Shown here piece after piece: positions 35,308-43,962 of a DNA stretch of 64,000 nucleotides (its first letter is position 1; each line of letters begins with the position of its first letter). The stretch lies in the NCBI RefSeq assembly GCF_004345365.1, contig NZ_SLVF01000001.1:372001-436000 (forward strand), given 5' to 3'. Both the position numbers and the translations under genes were made by a program. Source of the stretch: Kribbella sp. VKM Ac-2568 (lineage in GTDB: Bacteria; Actinomycetota; Actinomycetes; Propionibacteriales; Kribbellaceae). The notes beneath the pieces were generated by a model, which saw only the letters and a program-made list of their open reading frames with translations, was not told where the DNA came from and did no database searches.

Positions 35308-35662
35308 AGGATCTGTTTTAGGCACATTAAGTCTGATAGTGAGCTAAAAATAGTACAGTATTTATGGATTCAGCCTAGCTGGCCTGGTGAGGATGTGTCG
35401 AGGTTCAGCGCTCCTGCTGTGGATGAAGCAGTCGCCGACCTCGACGCCGAATCCTGGCGCAAGGCAGTCCGTCGTGGACTATCGGCCAGCCGGACGAGCG
35501 AGCGGCGTACGGAATGACAGGAAGTACTACGTTTCTCTGCGCCTTGACCACCTCGGTGAGCCTGGAGGTTGACCTCGCGAGCGACCTCTGCCTGTCGTTC
35601 GGTTCAGCCGCGCCGGAGCAGTTGCTCGGAATGGGCGTCTGGGGAGGCGAGCCGGGCGCCTG
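35308..35662. other. Gene-poor, partly A+T-rich stretch between hipBA and nuoD
   Basis: About 355 bp without a convincing gene. The first ~90 bp are A+T-rich and probably hold the hipBA promoter. The remaining part has short plus-strand open frames in two phases, including one ending AVDEAVADLDAESWRKAVRR at 35517 and another reading RKYYVSLRLDHLGEPGG, which look like frame-shifted protein remnants. None has a good start signal and I cannot name a family. This looks like decayed insert material brought in with hipBA. Confidence 0.4.
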
Positions 35663-36868
35663 TTATTTGTCGATGTCGCCGACGACGAAGAACATGGAGC
35701 CGAGGATGGCGATCATGTCGGCGACGATGGTGTTCGGGAGCATCTCGGGGATGACGGAGATGTTGTTGAAGCTGGCGGAGCGGAGTTTCATCCGCCAGGG
35801 GGTCTTGTCGCCGCGGGAGACCAGGTAGTAGCCGTTGATGCCCAGGGGGTTCTCGGTCCAGGCGTAGGTCTGGCCCTCGGGGACCTTGAGGATCTTGGGG
35901 AGGCGGACGTTGACCGGGCCGGCGGGCATCGTGCGGAGCCGGTCCAGGCAGGCGTCCACCAGGTCGAGAGAGACCTTGACCTGCTCCAGCAGTACCGAGA
36001 AGCGGGAGAAGCAGTCGCCGTCGGTGCGGGTCACCACGCGCAGTACGCCGTCTTGGGCCAGTTCCTCGTAGGCGAGGTAGGGCTCGTCGCGGCGCAGGTC
36101 GGCGTCGACGCCGGAGGCGCGGGCGATCGGGCCGGAGACGCCGTAGGCGGCGATCAGCTCGGGAGACAGGCGCCCGACGCCGACGGTCCGGGCCCGGAAG
36201 ATCTCGTTGCCCAGGACAAGGTCCTCGATGTCGGGGAGCCGGCGGCGGACGGCGGCTGAGGCCCCCGCGGCACGCTGCAGCCAGCCGAGCGGCAGGTCCT
36301 CCTTGAGGCCGCCGACCCGGTTGAACATGTAGTGCATCCGGCCGCCGGACAGCTCCTCCATCACCGCCTGGATCGTCTCGCGCTCACGGAACGCGTAGAA
36401 GACCGGCGTGATCGCGCCGAGCTCCAGCGGGTAGGAGCCGAGGAACATCAGGTGGTTCAGGATCCGGTTCAGCTCGGCCAGCAGGGTGCGCAGCCAGACC
36501 GCCCGGACCGGGACCTCGAGGCCCATCATCCGCTCGACGGCGAGCACCACGCCGAGTTCGTTGGAGAAGGCGGACAACCAGTCGTGCCGGTTCGCCAGCA
36601 CCAGGATCTGGCGGTAGTCGCGGACCTCGAAGAGCTTCTCCGCGCCGCGGTGCATGTAGCCGATGATCGGCTCGCAGCCGACGATCCGCTCGCCGTCCAG
36701 CGTCAGCCGCAACCGCAGTACGCCGTGCGTCGCGGGGTGCTGCGGGCCGATGTTGAGCACCATGTCGGTGGTCGGCAGCTCAGAACCGGAACCCGTGCCA
36801 CCGCGTTCGTACAGCGGGTCCAGCCCCGCGGCTCCAGCCCCGATTCCCACCACTCTTTCGGTACTCAT
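35663..36868 (-). CDS. Orphan NADH-quinone oxidoreductase subunit D (NuoD-like)
   Basis: A 401-residue protein with the 49-kDa/NuoD pattern: [60 protein letters not shown], and the C-terminal [19 protein letters not shown]…[14 protein letters not shown]. No other nuo genes are adjacent, so it is not part of the main nuo operon. Streptomyces carries a similar second nuoD in this region, from memory. It may be a spare complex I subunit or serve a hydrogenase-like complex. ATG 36868 lies 10 bp from a 158-bp palindrome. Confidence 0.88.
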   Translation of the reverse strand: MSTERVVGIGAGAAGLDPLYERGGTGSGSELPTTDMVLNIGPQHPATHGVLRLRLTLDGERIVGCEPIIGYMHRGAEKLFEVRDYRQILVLANRHDWLSAFSNELGVVLAVERMMGLEVPVRAVWLRTLLAELNRILNHLMFLGSYPLELGAITPVFYAFRERETIQAVMEELSGGRMHYMFNRVGGLKEDLPLGWLQRAAGASAAVRRRLPDIEDLVLGNEIFRARTVGVGRLSPELIAAYGVSGPIARASGVDADLRRDEPYLAYEELAQDGVLRVVTRTDGDCFSRFSVLLEQVKVSLDLVDACLDRLRTMPAGPVNVRLPKILKVPEGQTYAWTENPLGINGYYLVSRGDKTPWRMKLRSASFNNISVIPEMLPNTIVADMIAILGSMFFVVGDIDK

Positions 36869-36878
36869 GACCCTTAGT

Positions 36879-37036
36879 GTGCCGTGAGCGATGCAACTTG
36901 ACGCTGCTGACGCCCAGGCACGCAGCTCACGACCTTTGAGAATCATCCACGATGCTCCGCATCGAGGACGCTTCTCAAACGCCGCGATGCACGCACCTGG
37001 ACGCCACCATCATTCAAGTTGCATCGCTCACGGCAC
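36879..37036. repeat. 158-bp palindromic element (copy 1)
   Basis: The ends 36879–36901 and 37014–37036 are a perfect 23-bp inverted repeat. Inside are nested, co-centred inverted repeats: CCAGG/CCTGG (36914, 36996), TTTGAGAA/TTCTCAAA (36935, 36972) and GATGC-TCC-GCATC (36951–36963). The centre lies at about 36957. Central blocks (CCACGATG…CCGCATCGAGG, CTTCTC, CGATGCAC) are shared with the element at 42078–42242, so this is a repeat family. It fills nearly all the gap between divergent nuoD and PH-domain genes, so both have the same 23 bp upstream. No target-site duplication is obvious. Confidence 0.8.
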
Positions 37037-37058
37037 CCTGTCGTGACAGGCTGGTGGT

Positions 37059-37547
37059 GTGGACGACCTCTTCGCACCTTCGGATGTCAGCTGGACGCCG
37101 GTCTCGCCGAAGCTCGCGACGGTGCGCAGGCTGAACGCGGCGATCACGTTCGGCCTGCTGGCGATCGCGGGCCTGCTGCTGTTCGGAATGCTGATGGACT
37201 GGCTGTACGGCGTACTGGCGCTGGTGGTCGCCGCGCTCGGGTTCGGCTGGTCCTGGATCGTGATCGGGCGTAACCAGCGGTCCTGGAAGTACGCCGAGCG
37301 CGAGGACGAGCTGCTGGTCAGCCACGGCATCATGTTCCGCCAGCTGGTGGTCGTGCCGTACGGGCGGATGCAGTTCGTCGACGTGGCCGCCGGGCCGTTG
37401 GAGCGGGCGTTCGACCTGGCGACGGTGGAGCTGCACACCGCGACCCCGGCGACGGACGCGAAGATCCCCGGGCTGCATCCGGACGAGGCGGCTCGCCTGC
37501 GTGACCGGTTGTCCGCCCTCGGTCAGGCGCAGGCGTGGGGCCTGTGA
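37059..37547 (+). CDS. PH-domain membrane protein (YdbS-like)
   Basis: A 162-residue protein with two membrane helices (ITFGLLAIAGLLLFGMLMDW and VLALVVAALGFGWSWIVI) followed by a bacterial PH (bPH2) domain: EREDELLVSHGIMFRQLVVVPYGRMQFVDVAAGPLERAFDLATVELHTAT. GTG 37059 starts 22 bp after the palindromic element. It overlaps the next PH-domain gene by 4 bp (GTGA), the standard YdbS–YdbT pair. Bacillus homologues affect envelope stress resistance; the exact function is unknown. Confidence 0.87.
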   Translation: MDDLFAPSDVSWTPVSPKLATVRRLNAAITFGLLAIAGLLLFGMLMDWLYGVLALVVAALGFGWSWIVIGRNQRSWKYAEREDELLVSHGIMFRQLVVVPYGRMQFVDVAAGPLERAFDLATVELHTATPATDAKIPGLHPDEAARLRDRLSALGQAQAWGL

Positions 37548-38971
37548 CCGAGCCGTCCGCGCCCCCCGAAGCGCCGGAGATCCGGCAGGCCGAGACCGGC
37601 GGGGCCCGGTTGCACCCGCTGACCCCGTTCGTGAAGGGCTGGGGGTACTTCGTCGTGGCCGCGTTCGCGATGGCCAACAACGAGGGCCTGCGCAGCGACC
37701 TGACGATCGCCGGGCTCGGGCTGCTCGCGGTGCTGGTCGGCGGGATCCTGCTCGGCGCGCTGTCGTGGTGGTTCACCAAGTGGCAGCTGACCGCGGACGC
37801 GATCCGGGTGGACAGCGGGTTCCTGTTCCGCCGGACCCGGATCATCCGGTTCGACCGGATCCAGGCGATCGACGTGGCCCAGCCGTTCGTGGCCCGGCTG
37901 TTCGGCATGGCCGAGCTGCGGATGGACGTGGCCGGTGGAGGCAAGAGCGACGGCAGGCTGAGCTACTTCAGGTACGACGAGGCGGTGAACCTGCGGGCGA
38001 TCCTGCTCTACCGGGCCAAGGGCGAGCAGGCGGCCGAGCAGCAAGCGCCACAGGCGGAGCCGGAGCCGCTCCTGGTGGTTCCCACCGGCCGGCTGCTCGG
38101 TGCGACGCTGCTGTCGTCGACAGTGCTCGCGAGTACGGCCGCCCTGATCTGGCTGATCGTCGCGACCACGGTGCTGGAGTTCCACATCGGTCTGTTCGCC
38201 GCTCTCCCGCTGCTGCTCGGTGTCGTGCAGCCGATCTGGAAGCAGGTCGTCGGCAACCACAGGTTCACCCTGTCCGAGACTCACGACGGGCTGCGGACCA
38301 AGCGCGGCCTGTTCGACCTCCAGCGCCAGACGGTTCCGCCGGGCCGCGTCCAGGGCCTGCTGATCACCGAACCGCTGATCTGGCGGCTGCTGGGCTGGTC
38401 CCGGGTGGACCTGGACATCGCGGGCGTCGTCGGTGGCAACGGTGGCGACGGCGAGGACAGGAACGACGGCGCTCAGCTTCTCCCGGTCGGCGAGCGCCAG
38501 GAGGTGGCCGGCGTCCTCGCCAGGGTGCTGCCCGGCTTCGACCTGGCCGCGATCGAGATGCACCGCGCCCCGGAGCGGGCGAAGTGGCTGCGCCCGGTCG
38601 GCTGGCGCTACCTGGCCTACGGAGTCGACGAGCAGGTTCTGGTGACCACCCGCGGGTGGGTGAGTCGACGTACGTCCATCGTGCTTCACCACAAGACGCA
38701 GTCGGTCCGTCTCCAGCAGGGACCGCTGCAGCGCCGTCTGGGGCTCGCCAACGTCCACGTAGACACTCCGCAGGGCCCGACCGACGCTGTGGCCCTCCAC
38801 CGCGATCTGGCGGAAGCTGCGGCCCTCCTGGAGGCTCAGGCCGACAGAGCCCGCGAGGCGCGCCGTACTGCGGACTCCCCGGCCGCCGTCCACACCCAAC
38901 CAAAGGCGCCGAGCCCCGACGGGTCCAGCAGCTCCGCGGCCTCCCCTGCGGACGACAGCTCGGCCAGGTAA
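37544..38971 (+). CDS. PH-domain membrane protein (YdbT-like)
   Basis: A 475-residue protein with duplicated modules: membrane helices (GWGYFVVAAFAMA, LGLLAVLVGGILLGALSWWF, and a second pair at ~195–235) each followed by a bPH2 domain (ADAIRVDSGFLFRRTRIIRFDRIQAIDVAQPFVARLFGMAEL; ETHDGLRTKRGLFDLQRQTVPPGRVQGLLITEPLIWRLLGW; a third near VTTRGWVSRRTSIVLHHKTQSVRLQQGPLQRRLGLANVHVDT). The last ~45 residues are Ala/Ser/Pro-rich and overlap, on the other strand, the 3' end of the methyltransferase gene by 136 bp. Confidence 0.85.
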   Translation: MTEPSAPPEAPEIRQAETGGARLHPLTPFVKGWGYFVVAAFAMANNEGLRSDLTIAGLGLLAVLVGGILLGALSWWFTKWQLTADAIRVDSGFLFRRTRIIRFDRIQAIDVAQPFVARLFGMAELRMDVAGGGKSDGRLSYFRYDEAVNLRAILLYRAKGEQAAEQQAPQAEPEPLLVVPTGRLLGATLLSSTVLASTAALIWLIVATTVLEFHIGLFAALPLLLGVVQPIWKQVVGNHRFTLSETHDGLRTKRGLFDLQRQTVPPGRVQGLLITEPLIWRLLGWSRVDLDIAGVVGGNGGDGEDRNDGAQLLPVGERQEVAGVLARVLPGFDLAAIEMHRAPERAKWLRPVGWRYLAYGVDEQVLVTTRGWVSRRTSIVLHHKTQSVRLQQGPLQRRLGLANVHVDTPQGPTDAVALHRDLAEAAALLEAQADRAREARRTADSPAAVHTQPKAPSPDGSSSSAASPADDSSAR

Positions 38972-39717
38972 CGCAGGGGCTCCTCACGGGCCAACTCCTG
39001 GCTGGGCCGTGCTGCGGTGACGCCCAGGGCCTGCAGAGCCTCTCGCTGGGTGGTCACCGTGCCGCCCAGCGAGTCCAGCGCGACGTGAGCCGTGATGTCG
39101 CACGAGCCGTCCGGCACCGGGTCGCACTCGCGCCCGTTCCGGAACCCCGTCAAGGTCCCGTACGGCGGCCTGCCGGCGCGCAGGTGTCCGTAGTCGATCG
39201 CAACGGCGACAGCACCTTCCTCGAGCCGGCCGAGCACGTCCGCCCAGGCCTCGTCGCGGGTGATCCCGATCTCGGCCCGGTCGCCGGGCTCCAGCAGTGG
39301 CCACCACTTCTCCAGCCACTCCAGGTCGTTGCCCTCCACAACGTCACCCGGACTGAGATCCGCCCACAAGTAGCGCGGGACGCCGGCCGGGTCCAGCTCG
39401 GCCAGCTCGCACGGCACGTTGTCGAGCCACTCGTTCCCGATCACCAGGCCGGTCAGCCGGTCGGGCAATTCGTCGTCGAGCTCGATGTCCAGCACCTGCA
39501 GGCCTTCGGCGCGCAGCACCTCGCCGAGTTCACCCGAGCCCGCGGCGATGTCGACCACCTGGGAGGCGTCGACGGCACGGGCCAGCCGCGCGACCGCCTG
39601 GCCGAACAACCCGGACGCGTGCACCGAAGTACGGAAGTGGGCTGCGGGGCGTTCGCGACGGTAGAAGCCGTCGGGACCGTAGAGCGCGTGGTCCCAGGCC
39701 TGCCGGAAGGTCGTCAT
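38836..39717 (-). CDS. SAM-dependent methyltransferase (NDUFAF7/MidA-like)
   Basis: A 293-residue protein matching the PF02636 family, whose mitochondrial member NDUFAF7 methylates the complex I NDUFS2 (NuoD-type) subunit. Visible: RAVDASQVVDIAAGSGELG (SAM loop), IGNEWLDNVPCELAE and AVAIDYGHLRAGRPPYGTLTGFRNG. ATG 39717 overlaps the upstream LigT-like stop (ATGA). The proximity to an orphan nuoD (2 kb away) is noteworthy given the NDUFAF7 substrate. The 3' end overlaps the convergent PH-domain gene by 136 bp. Confidence 0.85.
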   Translation of the reverse strand: MTTFRQAWDHALYGPDGFYRRERPAAHFRTSVHASGLFGQAVARLARAVDASQVVDIAAGSGELGEVLRAEGLQVLDIELDDELPDRLTGLVIGNEWLDNVPCELAELDPAGVPRYLWADLSPGDVVEGNDLEWLEKWWPLLEPGDRAEIGITRDEAWADVLGRLEEGAVAVAIDYGHLRAGRPPYGTLTGFRNGRECDPVPDGSCDITAHVALDSLGGTVTTQREALQALGVTAARPSQELAREEPLRYLAELSSAGEAAELLDPSGLGAFGWVWTAAGESAVRRASRALSA

Positions 39718-40274
39718 CCCAGCGGAACCGACCCGGTCAGTTGCCACACCTGGTCATCGCCCTCGCGCCAGATGGTCAGGTCGTCGAGCGTCACGGTCGG
39801 AGCCGGAGCGGCCGCGAGAGCAGCCTGGACCTCGGCCAGCACCGGGTCGCGGTCCTGCGCGGAGATCGTCAGGTGCGGACGCGGGTCGGGGTGGTCGCCA
39901 CCGTAGGGCGGGCACTCGGGGAACGCGCTGATCACCGTCCGCACCAGAGCGCGCACCTGGTCGAAGGGCTCGGGCCGGAGCCAGACGGGGCCGTTCGGGA
40001 ACTGCTCGGCAGTGGGGAAGCTGAGCTCGAACGGCCGCACCGCCGAGACCGCGTCGGTCAGCCGCTGGACGTGTTCGGGCGCCGGGTCCTTGAGCCAGGG
40101 CACCAGCACGGTCACGTGCGGCGGGATCAGCTCGGACAGCGCCAGGTCGGGCCGGGCCGACGAGAACGACGCCGTCCGCCAGCGATCGGTGCACTCGGCG
40201 AGCTCCGGCACGGCGATCAGGATCGCGGTCAGCCCCGACCGCTTCGCCCAAGGGTCTTGTCCGTTCACCGGCAC
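39714..40274 (-). CDS. 2'-5' RNA ligase/LigT-like phosphoesterase
   Basis: A 186-residue 2H phosphoesterase with both HxT motifs (PPHVTVLVPW and RPHLTISAQ). Family members act as 2',3'-cyclic phosphodiesterases or RNA ligases in tRNA or nucleotide processing. GTG 40274 is the first start. It is the first gene of a two-gene operon with the methyltransferase (4-bp overlap) and diverges from the DUF2520 gene across 120 bp. Confidence 0.85.
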   Translation of the reverse strand: MPVNGQDPWAKRSGLTAILIAVPELAECTDRWRTASFSSARPDLALSELIPPHVTVLVPWLKDPAPEHVQRLTDAVSAVRPFELSFPTAEQFPNGPVWLRPEPFDQVRALVRTVISAFPECPPYGGDHPDPRPHLTISAQDRDPVLAEVQAALAAAPAPTVTLDDLTIWREGDDQVWQLTGSVPLG

Positions 40275-40394
40275 ATCGTCCCACCTGTGACGAAGAACTC
40301 GACCCCATCCCCGCCGCCCGCACTACCCTGTTCTCGACCGCATCAATCGTCTGGTACCCCGAACCGCCTGGGGACTGGAACGTAGAGAGTGGAC

Positions 40395-41252
40395 ATGGAA
40401 CGCATCGGCATCATCGGCTCCGGCCGGGCCGGCAGCGCCTTGGGAGCAGCCTTGGCGTCCGCCGGACATCCCGTCACCGGCCTCACCGCGCGCTCGCGGG
40501 CATCACTCGACCGCGCCGCGCGGCTTCTTCCGCATGTACCCGTCCTGTCGCCCGCCGAGGTGACCACCCGCGCCGACGTGGTGCTGGTCGCCGTACCGGA
40601 CGAGGCGATCGCCCAGGTCGCGGCCGATCTCCCGCTGACGGAGGACCAGTACGTCGTACACCTGTCCGGCGCGCACGGGTTGTCCGTACTGGCGGGGGTC
40701 CAGGCGATCCCGGTGGCGCTGCATCCGCCGATGACCTTCACGGGCGGCCCGGCAGACCTCACGGACGTCGTGTTCACGGCGACCGCCCCGGAAGAGGCAC
40801 GGGAGGTCGTCGAGCGGCTGGTGAAGAGCCTCGGGGCCGGCGTGCAGTGGGTCGTGGAGGAGGATCGGGCGCTGTACCACGCGGGCGTCGTGCACGGCGC
40901 GAACCACCTCACCACCCTGCTCGCGCAGGCGTTCGAGGTGCTCCGTGAGGCCGGGATCGCCGACCCGGCGGCAACACTGCGGCCCTTGCTGATCGCAACT
41001 CTCGACAACACGCTGCGGTCCGGTCATGATGCGCTCACCGGGCCGATCGCGCGCGGCGACGTGGACACGGTGGCAGCCCACCTGGCGGTACTGCGGGGCC
41101 GCACCGCGAGCACGTATGCCGAGCTGGCCGGGGCGACGGTGGACCTGGCAGTGGCGGACGGACGGCTGGACCACACGACGGCCGAGCGGTTCCACCAGGT
41201 GTTGGCAGCAGGGGTGCTGGAGCGGGATCGAACAGGGGAGGCACCGGCGTGA
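40395..41252 (+). CDS. Rossmann-fold DUF2520 protein, panC-linked
   Basis: A 285-residue NAD(P)-binding protein: [21 protein letters not shown] (Rossmann GxGxxG), [15 protein letters not shown], then the helical DUF2520 domain ([23 protein letters not shown]). It resembles ketopantoate reductase-like dehydrogenases and is found upstream of panC in mycobacteria (Rv3603c position). A role in pantothenate synthesis is plausible but unproven. ATG 40395 is chosen because AGAGAG lies 5 nt upstream; GTG 40389 is the alternative. It overlaps panC by 4 bp. Confidence 0.87.
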   Translation: MERIGIIGSGRAGSALGAALASAGHPVTGLTARSRASLDRAARLLPHVPVLSPAEVTTRADVVLVAVPDEAIAQVAADLPLTEDQYVVHLSGAHGLSVLAGVQAIPVALHPPMTFTGGPADLTDVVFTATAPEEAREVVERLVKSLGAGVQWVVEEDRALYHAGVVHGANHLTTLLAQAFEVLREAGIADPAATLRPLLIATLDNTLRSGHDALTGPIARGDVDTVAAHLAVLRGRTASTYAELAGATVDLAVADGRLDHTTAERFHQVLAAGVLERDRTGEAPA

Positions 41253-42076
41253 GACTCACCCAGACCAAGGCGGAGTTGCGGGCGGCCGCGGCGATCCGGC
41301 CCCGGGCGGTCGTGATGACGATGGGCGCCCTGCATGAAGGCCACGCGGCGTTGCTCGCCGAGGCCCGCGAACGCGTCGGGCCGGAAGGCAGCGTGGTGCT
41401 CACCATCTTCGTGAACCCGTTGCAGTTCGGGCCGACCGAGGACTTCGACCGGTATCCGCGGACGCTGGCCAGTGACCTGGCGATCGCCAAGAGTGAGGGC
41501 GTCGACCTGGTCTTCAACCCGTCCCGGGACGAGCTCTACCCGAACGAACCATCCATCACGGTGCACCCCGGGCCGCTGGCGGACGAGCTCGAGGGGATGG
41601 TTCGGCCGGGCCACTTCGCCGGCGTGCTGACCGTGGTGTCGAAGATGCTGCACCTGACCTCGCCGGACCTGGCGCTGTTCGGTGAGAAGGACTACCAGCA
41701 GCTGACGTTGATCCGCGAGATGGTGTGCGACCTGGACATGGACGTCGACATCGTGCCGGTACAGACCGTGCGCGAGGCGGATGGTCTCGCGCTCTCGTCA
41801 CGCAATCGCTACCTCAACGAGACCGAGCGTGACGAGGCCTTGGTGCTCTACCGGGCGCTCACCGCGGGCGCGAAGGCAGGCATGAACGGCCCGGACGCCG
41901 TCCTGGCCGCCGCCCACGCCGAACTGGAAGCAGTTCCATCGGTAGAGATCGACTACCTGGCACTCAGAGCACCGGACCTGGGCCCGGTGATCGGTCCAGG
42001 CGAAGCCCGCATGCTCATCGCCGCCCGCGTAGGGACCACTCGTCTCATTGACAACATTTCCATCACGCTCCGGTGA
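41249..42076 (+). CDS. panC: Pantothenate synthetase
   Basis: A 275-residue enzyme joining pantoate and beta-alanine with ATP. Motifs: [18 protein letters not shown] (the nucleotidyltransferase HxGH), [35 protein letters not shown] and [14 protein letters not shown] 41249 overlaps the DUF2520 stop (GTGA). No panD (aspartate decarboxylase) follows, unlike mycobacteria; the position after the stop is filled by a palindromic repeat. Beta-alanine must come from a gene elsewhere. Confidence 0.95.
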   Translation: MRLTQTKAELRAAAAIRPRAVVMTMGALHEGHAALLAEARERVGPEGSVVLTIFVNPLQFGPTEDFDRYPRTLASDLAIAKSEGVDLVFNPSRDELYPNEPSITVHPGPLADELEGMVRPGHFAGVLTVVSKMLHLTSPDLALFGEKDYQQLTLIREMVCDLDMDVDIVPVQTVREADGLALSSRNRYLNETERDEALVLYRALTAGAKAGMNGPDAVLAAAHAELEAVPSVEIDYLALRAPDLGPVIGPGEARMLIAARVGTTRLIDNISITLR

Positions 42077-42077
42077 G

Positions 42078-42242
42078 TGCGGTGGGGGTTGGGGGGTCGG
42101 CCCAGTTCTCCGGCGCCGGAGGGGCACCTCGCGGCGTTGGAGAAGAAGCCACGATGAACACCGCATCGAGGCTCCTTCTCCGCCTTGCGATGCACCCCTC
42201 CGGACACCGGAGAACTGCACCGACCCCCCAGCCCCCACCGCA
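42078..42242. repeat. 165-bp palindromic element (copy 2)
   Basis: Arms 42078–42113 and 42207–42242 are a 36-bp inverted repeat with three mismatches. Inner arms also match (CGGAGGGG…GGAGAAG…CCACGATG) around a CGATG/CATCG hairpin at 42152–42168, centre ~42160. The central blocks CCACGATG, CCGCATCGAGG, CTTCTC and GCGATGCAC are shared with the copy at 36879–37036, while the outer arms differ. It begins 1 bp after the panC stop and ends 21 bp before nadB, just upstream of the nadB promoter box. Confidence 0.8.
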
Positions 42243-42251
42243 GCCGGTTGA

Positions 42252-42257
42252 TACGGT
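42252..42257 (+). promoter_or_regulatory. Putative -10 box of leaderless nadB transcript
   Basis: TACGGT ends 6 nt before ATG 42264; same hexamer and spacing as before folP, with no Shine-Dalgarno. It lies 9 bp after the palindromic element. Confidence 0.5.
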
Positions 42258-42263
42258 CGCCGG

Positions 42264-43958
42264 ATGACTGCTCCTGCTGTGCCGCAGCGGTTGGCTGCGC
42301 CCGAACCAGGCTGGACCGACACCGTGGACGTGGTGGTGATCGGCTCGGGCATCGCGGGGCTGACCGCCGCCCTGCGCGCCCGGGAGCTCGGCTCGGTGCT
42401 CGTGGTGACCAAGGACGTCGTCGCCTCGGGGTCGACCCAATGGGCCCAGGGCGGGATCGCCGCGGCGCTCGGCCCGGGTGACTCTCCGGAGGACCACCTG
42501 AAGGACACCCTGGTGGCAGGTGCCGGGCTGTCCGACCCGACCGCCGTAGGGGTGCTCGTGACCGAGGGACCCAAGGCGGTCCGCGACCTGATCGACCTGG
42601 GCGCGCGGTTCGACACGCTGGCCGGGGGAGACCTGTCGCTGACCCGCGAGGGCGGCCACCACCGCAACCGGATCGCGCACGCAGGCGGGGACGCCACCGG
42701 CGTCGAGATCGAGCGGGCGCTGGTCGCCGCGGTGAACCGGGCCGACGACATCCGCATCATCGAGCACGCGCTGGTGCTCGACCTGCTGACGGCCGAGGAC
42801 GGTGCGGTCGCGGGCGTCACCCTGCACGTGATGGGCGAGGGCCAGTTGGACGGCGTCGGCGCGATCCGCAGTCGCGCGGTGATCCTCGCGTCGGGCGGAC
42901 TGGGCCAGCTGTACGCCGCGACGACGAACCCGAGTGTCTCCACCGGCGACGGTATGGCGCTGGCGCTGCGGGCCGGCGCGAAGGTGCGGGACCTGGAGTT
43001 CATCCAGTTCCACCCGACCGTGTTGTGGCTCGGCAAGAGCGCCAAAGGCCAGCAGCCGTTGGTCTCCGAGGCGGTTCGGGGTGAGGGCGCGTTCCTCGTC
43101 GACCACAGGGGCAACCGCTTCATGCAGGGTCAGCACGAGCTCGCCGACCTCGCCCCGCGCGACATCGTGGCGAAGGCGATCATGCGGCAGATGCTTGCCA
43201 CCGGCAAGGACCACGTCTACCTCGACGCCCGGCACTTCGGCGACGAGAAGTGGCGGGTGCGGTTCCCGACCATCCTGGCCTCCTGCCGGTCGCACGGTAT
43301 CGACCCGGTCCGCGAGCTGATCCCGGTCGCACCGGCCTGCCACTACTCCTCGGGCGGAGTCTGGACCGATCTGCACGGCCAGACCTCCGTGCCCGGGCTG
43401 TACGCCTGCGGCGAGGTCGCCTGCACCGGCGTACACGGCGCGAACCGGCTCGCCTCGAACTCCTTGCTCGAAGGACTCGTCTTCGCCCGGCGGATCGCCG
43501 GGTCGCTGGCCGAGAAGATGCCGGAACTGCGGGAGCCCGCGGTCGACCACCGGGTCCCCGGGCTGGTGGACGCGGACGTCGTACCGGAGTTGCAGCGGGT
43601 GATGACGGTCGGCGCCGGCGTGATCCGGAGCGCCGGCGGCCTGTCGGAGGCGGGTGCCACCCTCGGCAAGCTGATCGAGCAGCCGGCCGGAGAGCCCGGA
43701 ACGCCAGGCTGGGAGGCGACGAACCTGATCACGGTCGCGTCCGCGCTGATCGCGGTCGCCACCACCCGGGAGGAGAGCCGCGGCTCGCACTGGCGTGAGG
43801 ACCACCCGGATCGTGACGACCGGAACTGGTCCGGCAGTCTGGACATCACTCTTCCGGCCGAGGAAGATTCGGCCCGGCCCGCCACGACGTTCGTGGCGCA
43901 CCGTGCAGACCCAGTAACAGGCACAGCAACAGGCGAAGCATCACCTGAGGGGAAGTAG
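42264..43958 (+). CDS. nadB: L-aspartate oxidase
   Basis: A 564-residue FAD enzyme oxidising aspartate to iminoaspartate for NAD synthesis. The FAD motif VVVIGSGIAGLTAALRA (G27-SGIAG), STQWAQGGIAAALG, REGGHHRNRIAHAGGDATG, EFIQFHPTVLW and ACGEVACTGVHGANRLASNSLLEGLVF fit NadB well. The start ATG 42264 is supported by a TACGGT box 6 nt upstream. nadC follows after 4 bp. nadA is not in this window, so quinolinate synthase must be elsewhere. Confidence 0.95.
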   Translation: MTAPAVPQRLAAPEPGWTDTVDVVVIGSGIAGLTAALRARELGSVLVVTKDVVASGSTQWAQGGIAAALGPGDSPEDHLKDTLVAGAGLSDPTAVGVLVTEGPKAVRDLIDLGARFDTLAGGDLSLTREGGHHRNRIAHAGGDATGVEIERALVAAVNRADDIRIIEHALVLDLLTAEDGAVAGVTLHVMGEGQLDGVGAIRSRAVILASGGLGQLYAATTNPSVSTGDGMALALRAGAKVRDLEFIQFHPTVLWLGKSAKGQQPLVSEAVRGEGAFLVDHRGNRFMQGQHELADLAPRDIVAKAIMRQMLATGKDHVYLDARHFGDEKWRVRFPTILASCRSHGIDPVRELIPVAPACHYSSGGVWTDLHGQTSVPGLYACGEVACTGVHGANRLASNSLLEGLVFARRIAGSLAEKMPELREPAVDHRVPGLVDADVVPELQRVMTVGAGVIRSAGGLSEAGATLGKLIEQPAGEPGTPGWEATNLITVASALIAVATTREESRGSHWREDHPDRDDRNWSGSLDITLPAEEDSARPATTFVAHRADPVTGTATGEASPEGK

Positions 43959-43962
43959 CAGC

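Noticed and set aside
35514..35828. Plus-strand ORF starting at 35514 and entering nuoD
   Set aside because: Its second half is antisense to nuoD and it has no ribosome-binding site; treated as debris.
42078..42242. Short ORFs on both strands inside the palindromic element
   Set aside because: Similar low-complexity peptides appear on both strands because the sequence is an inverted repeat; no start signals.
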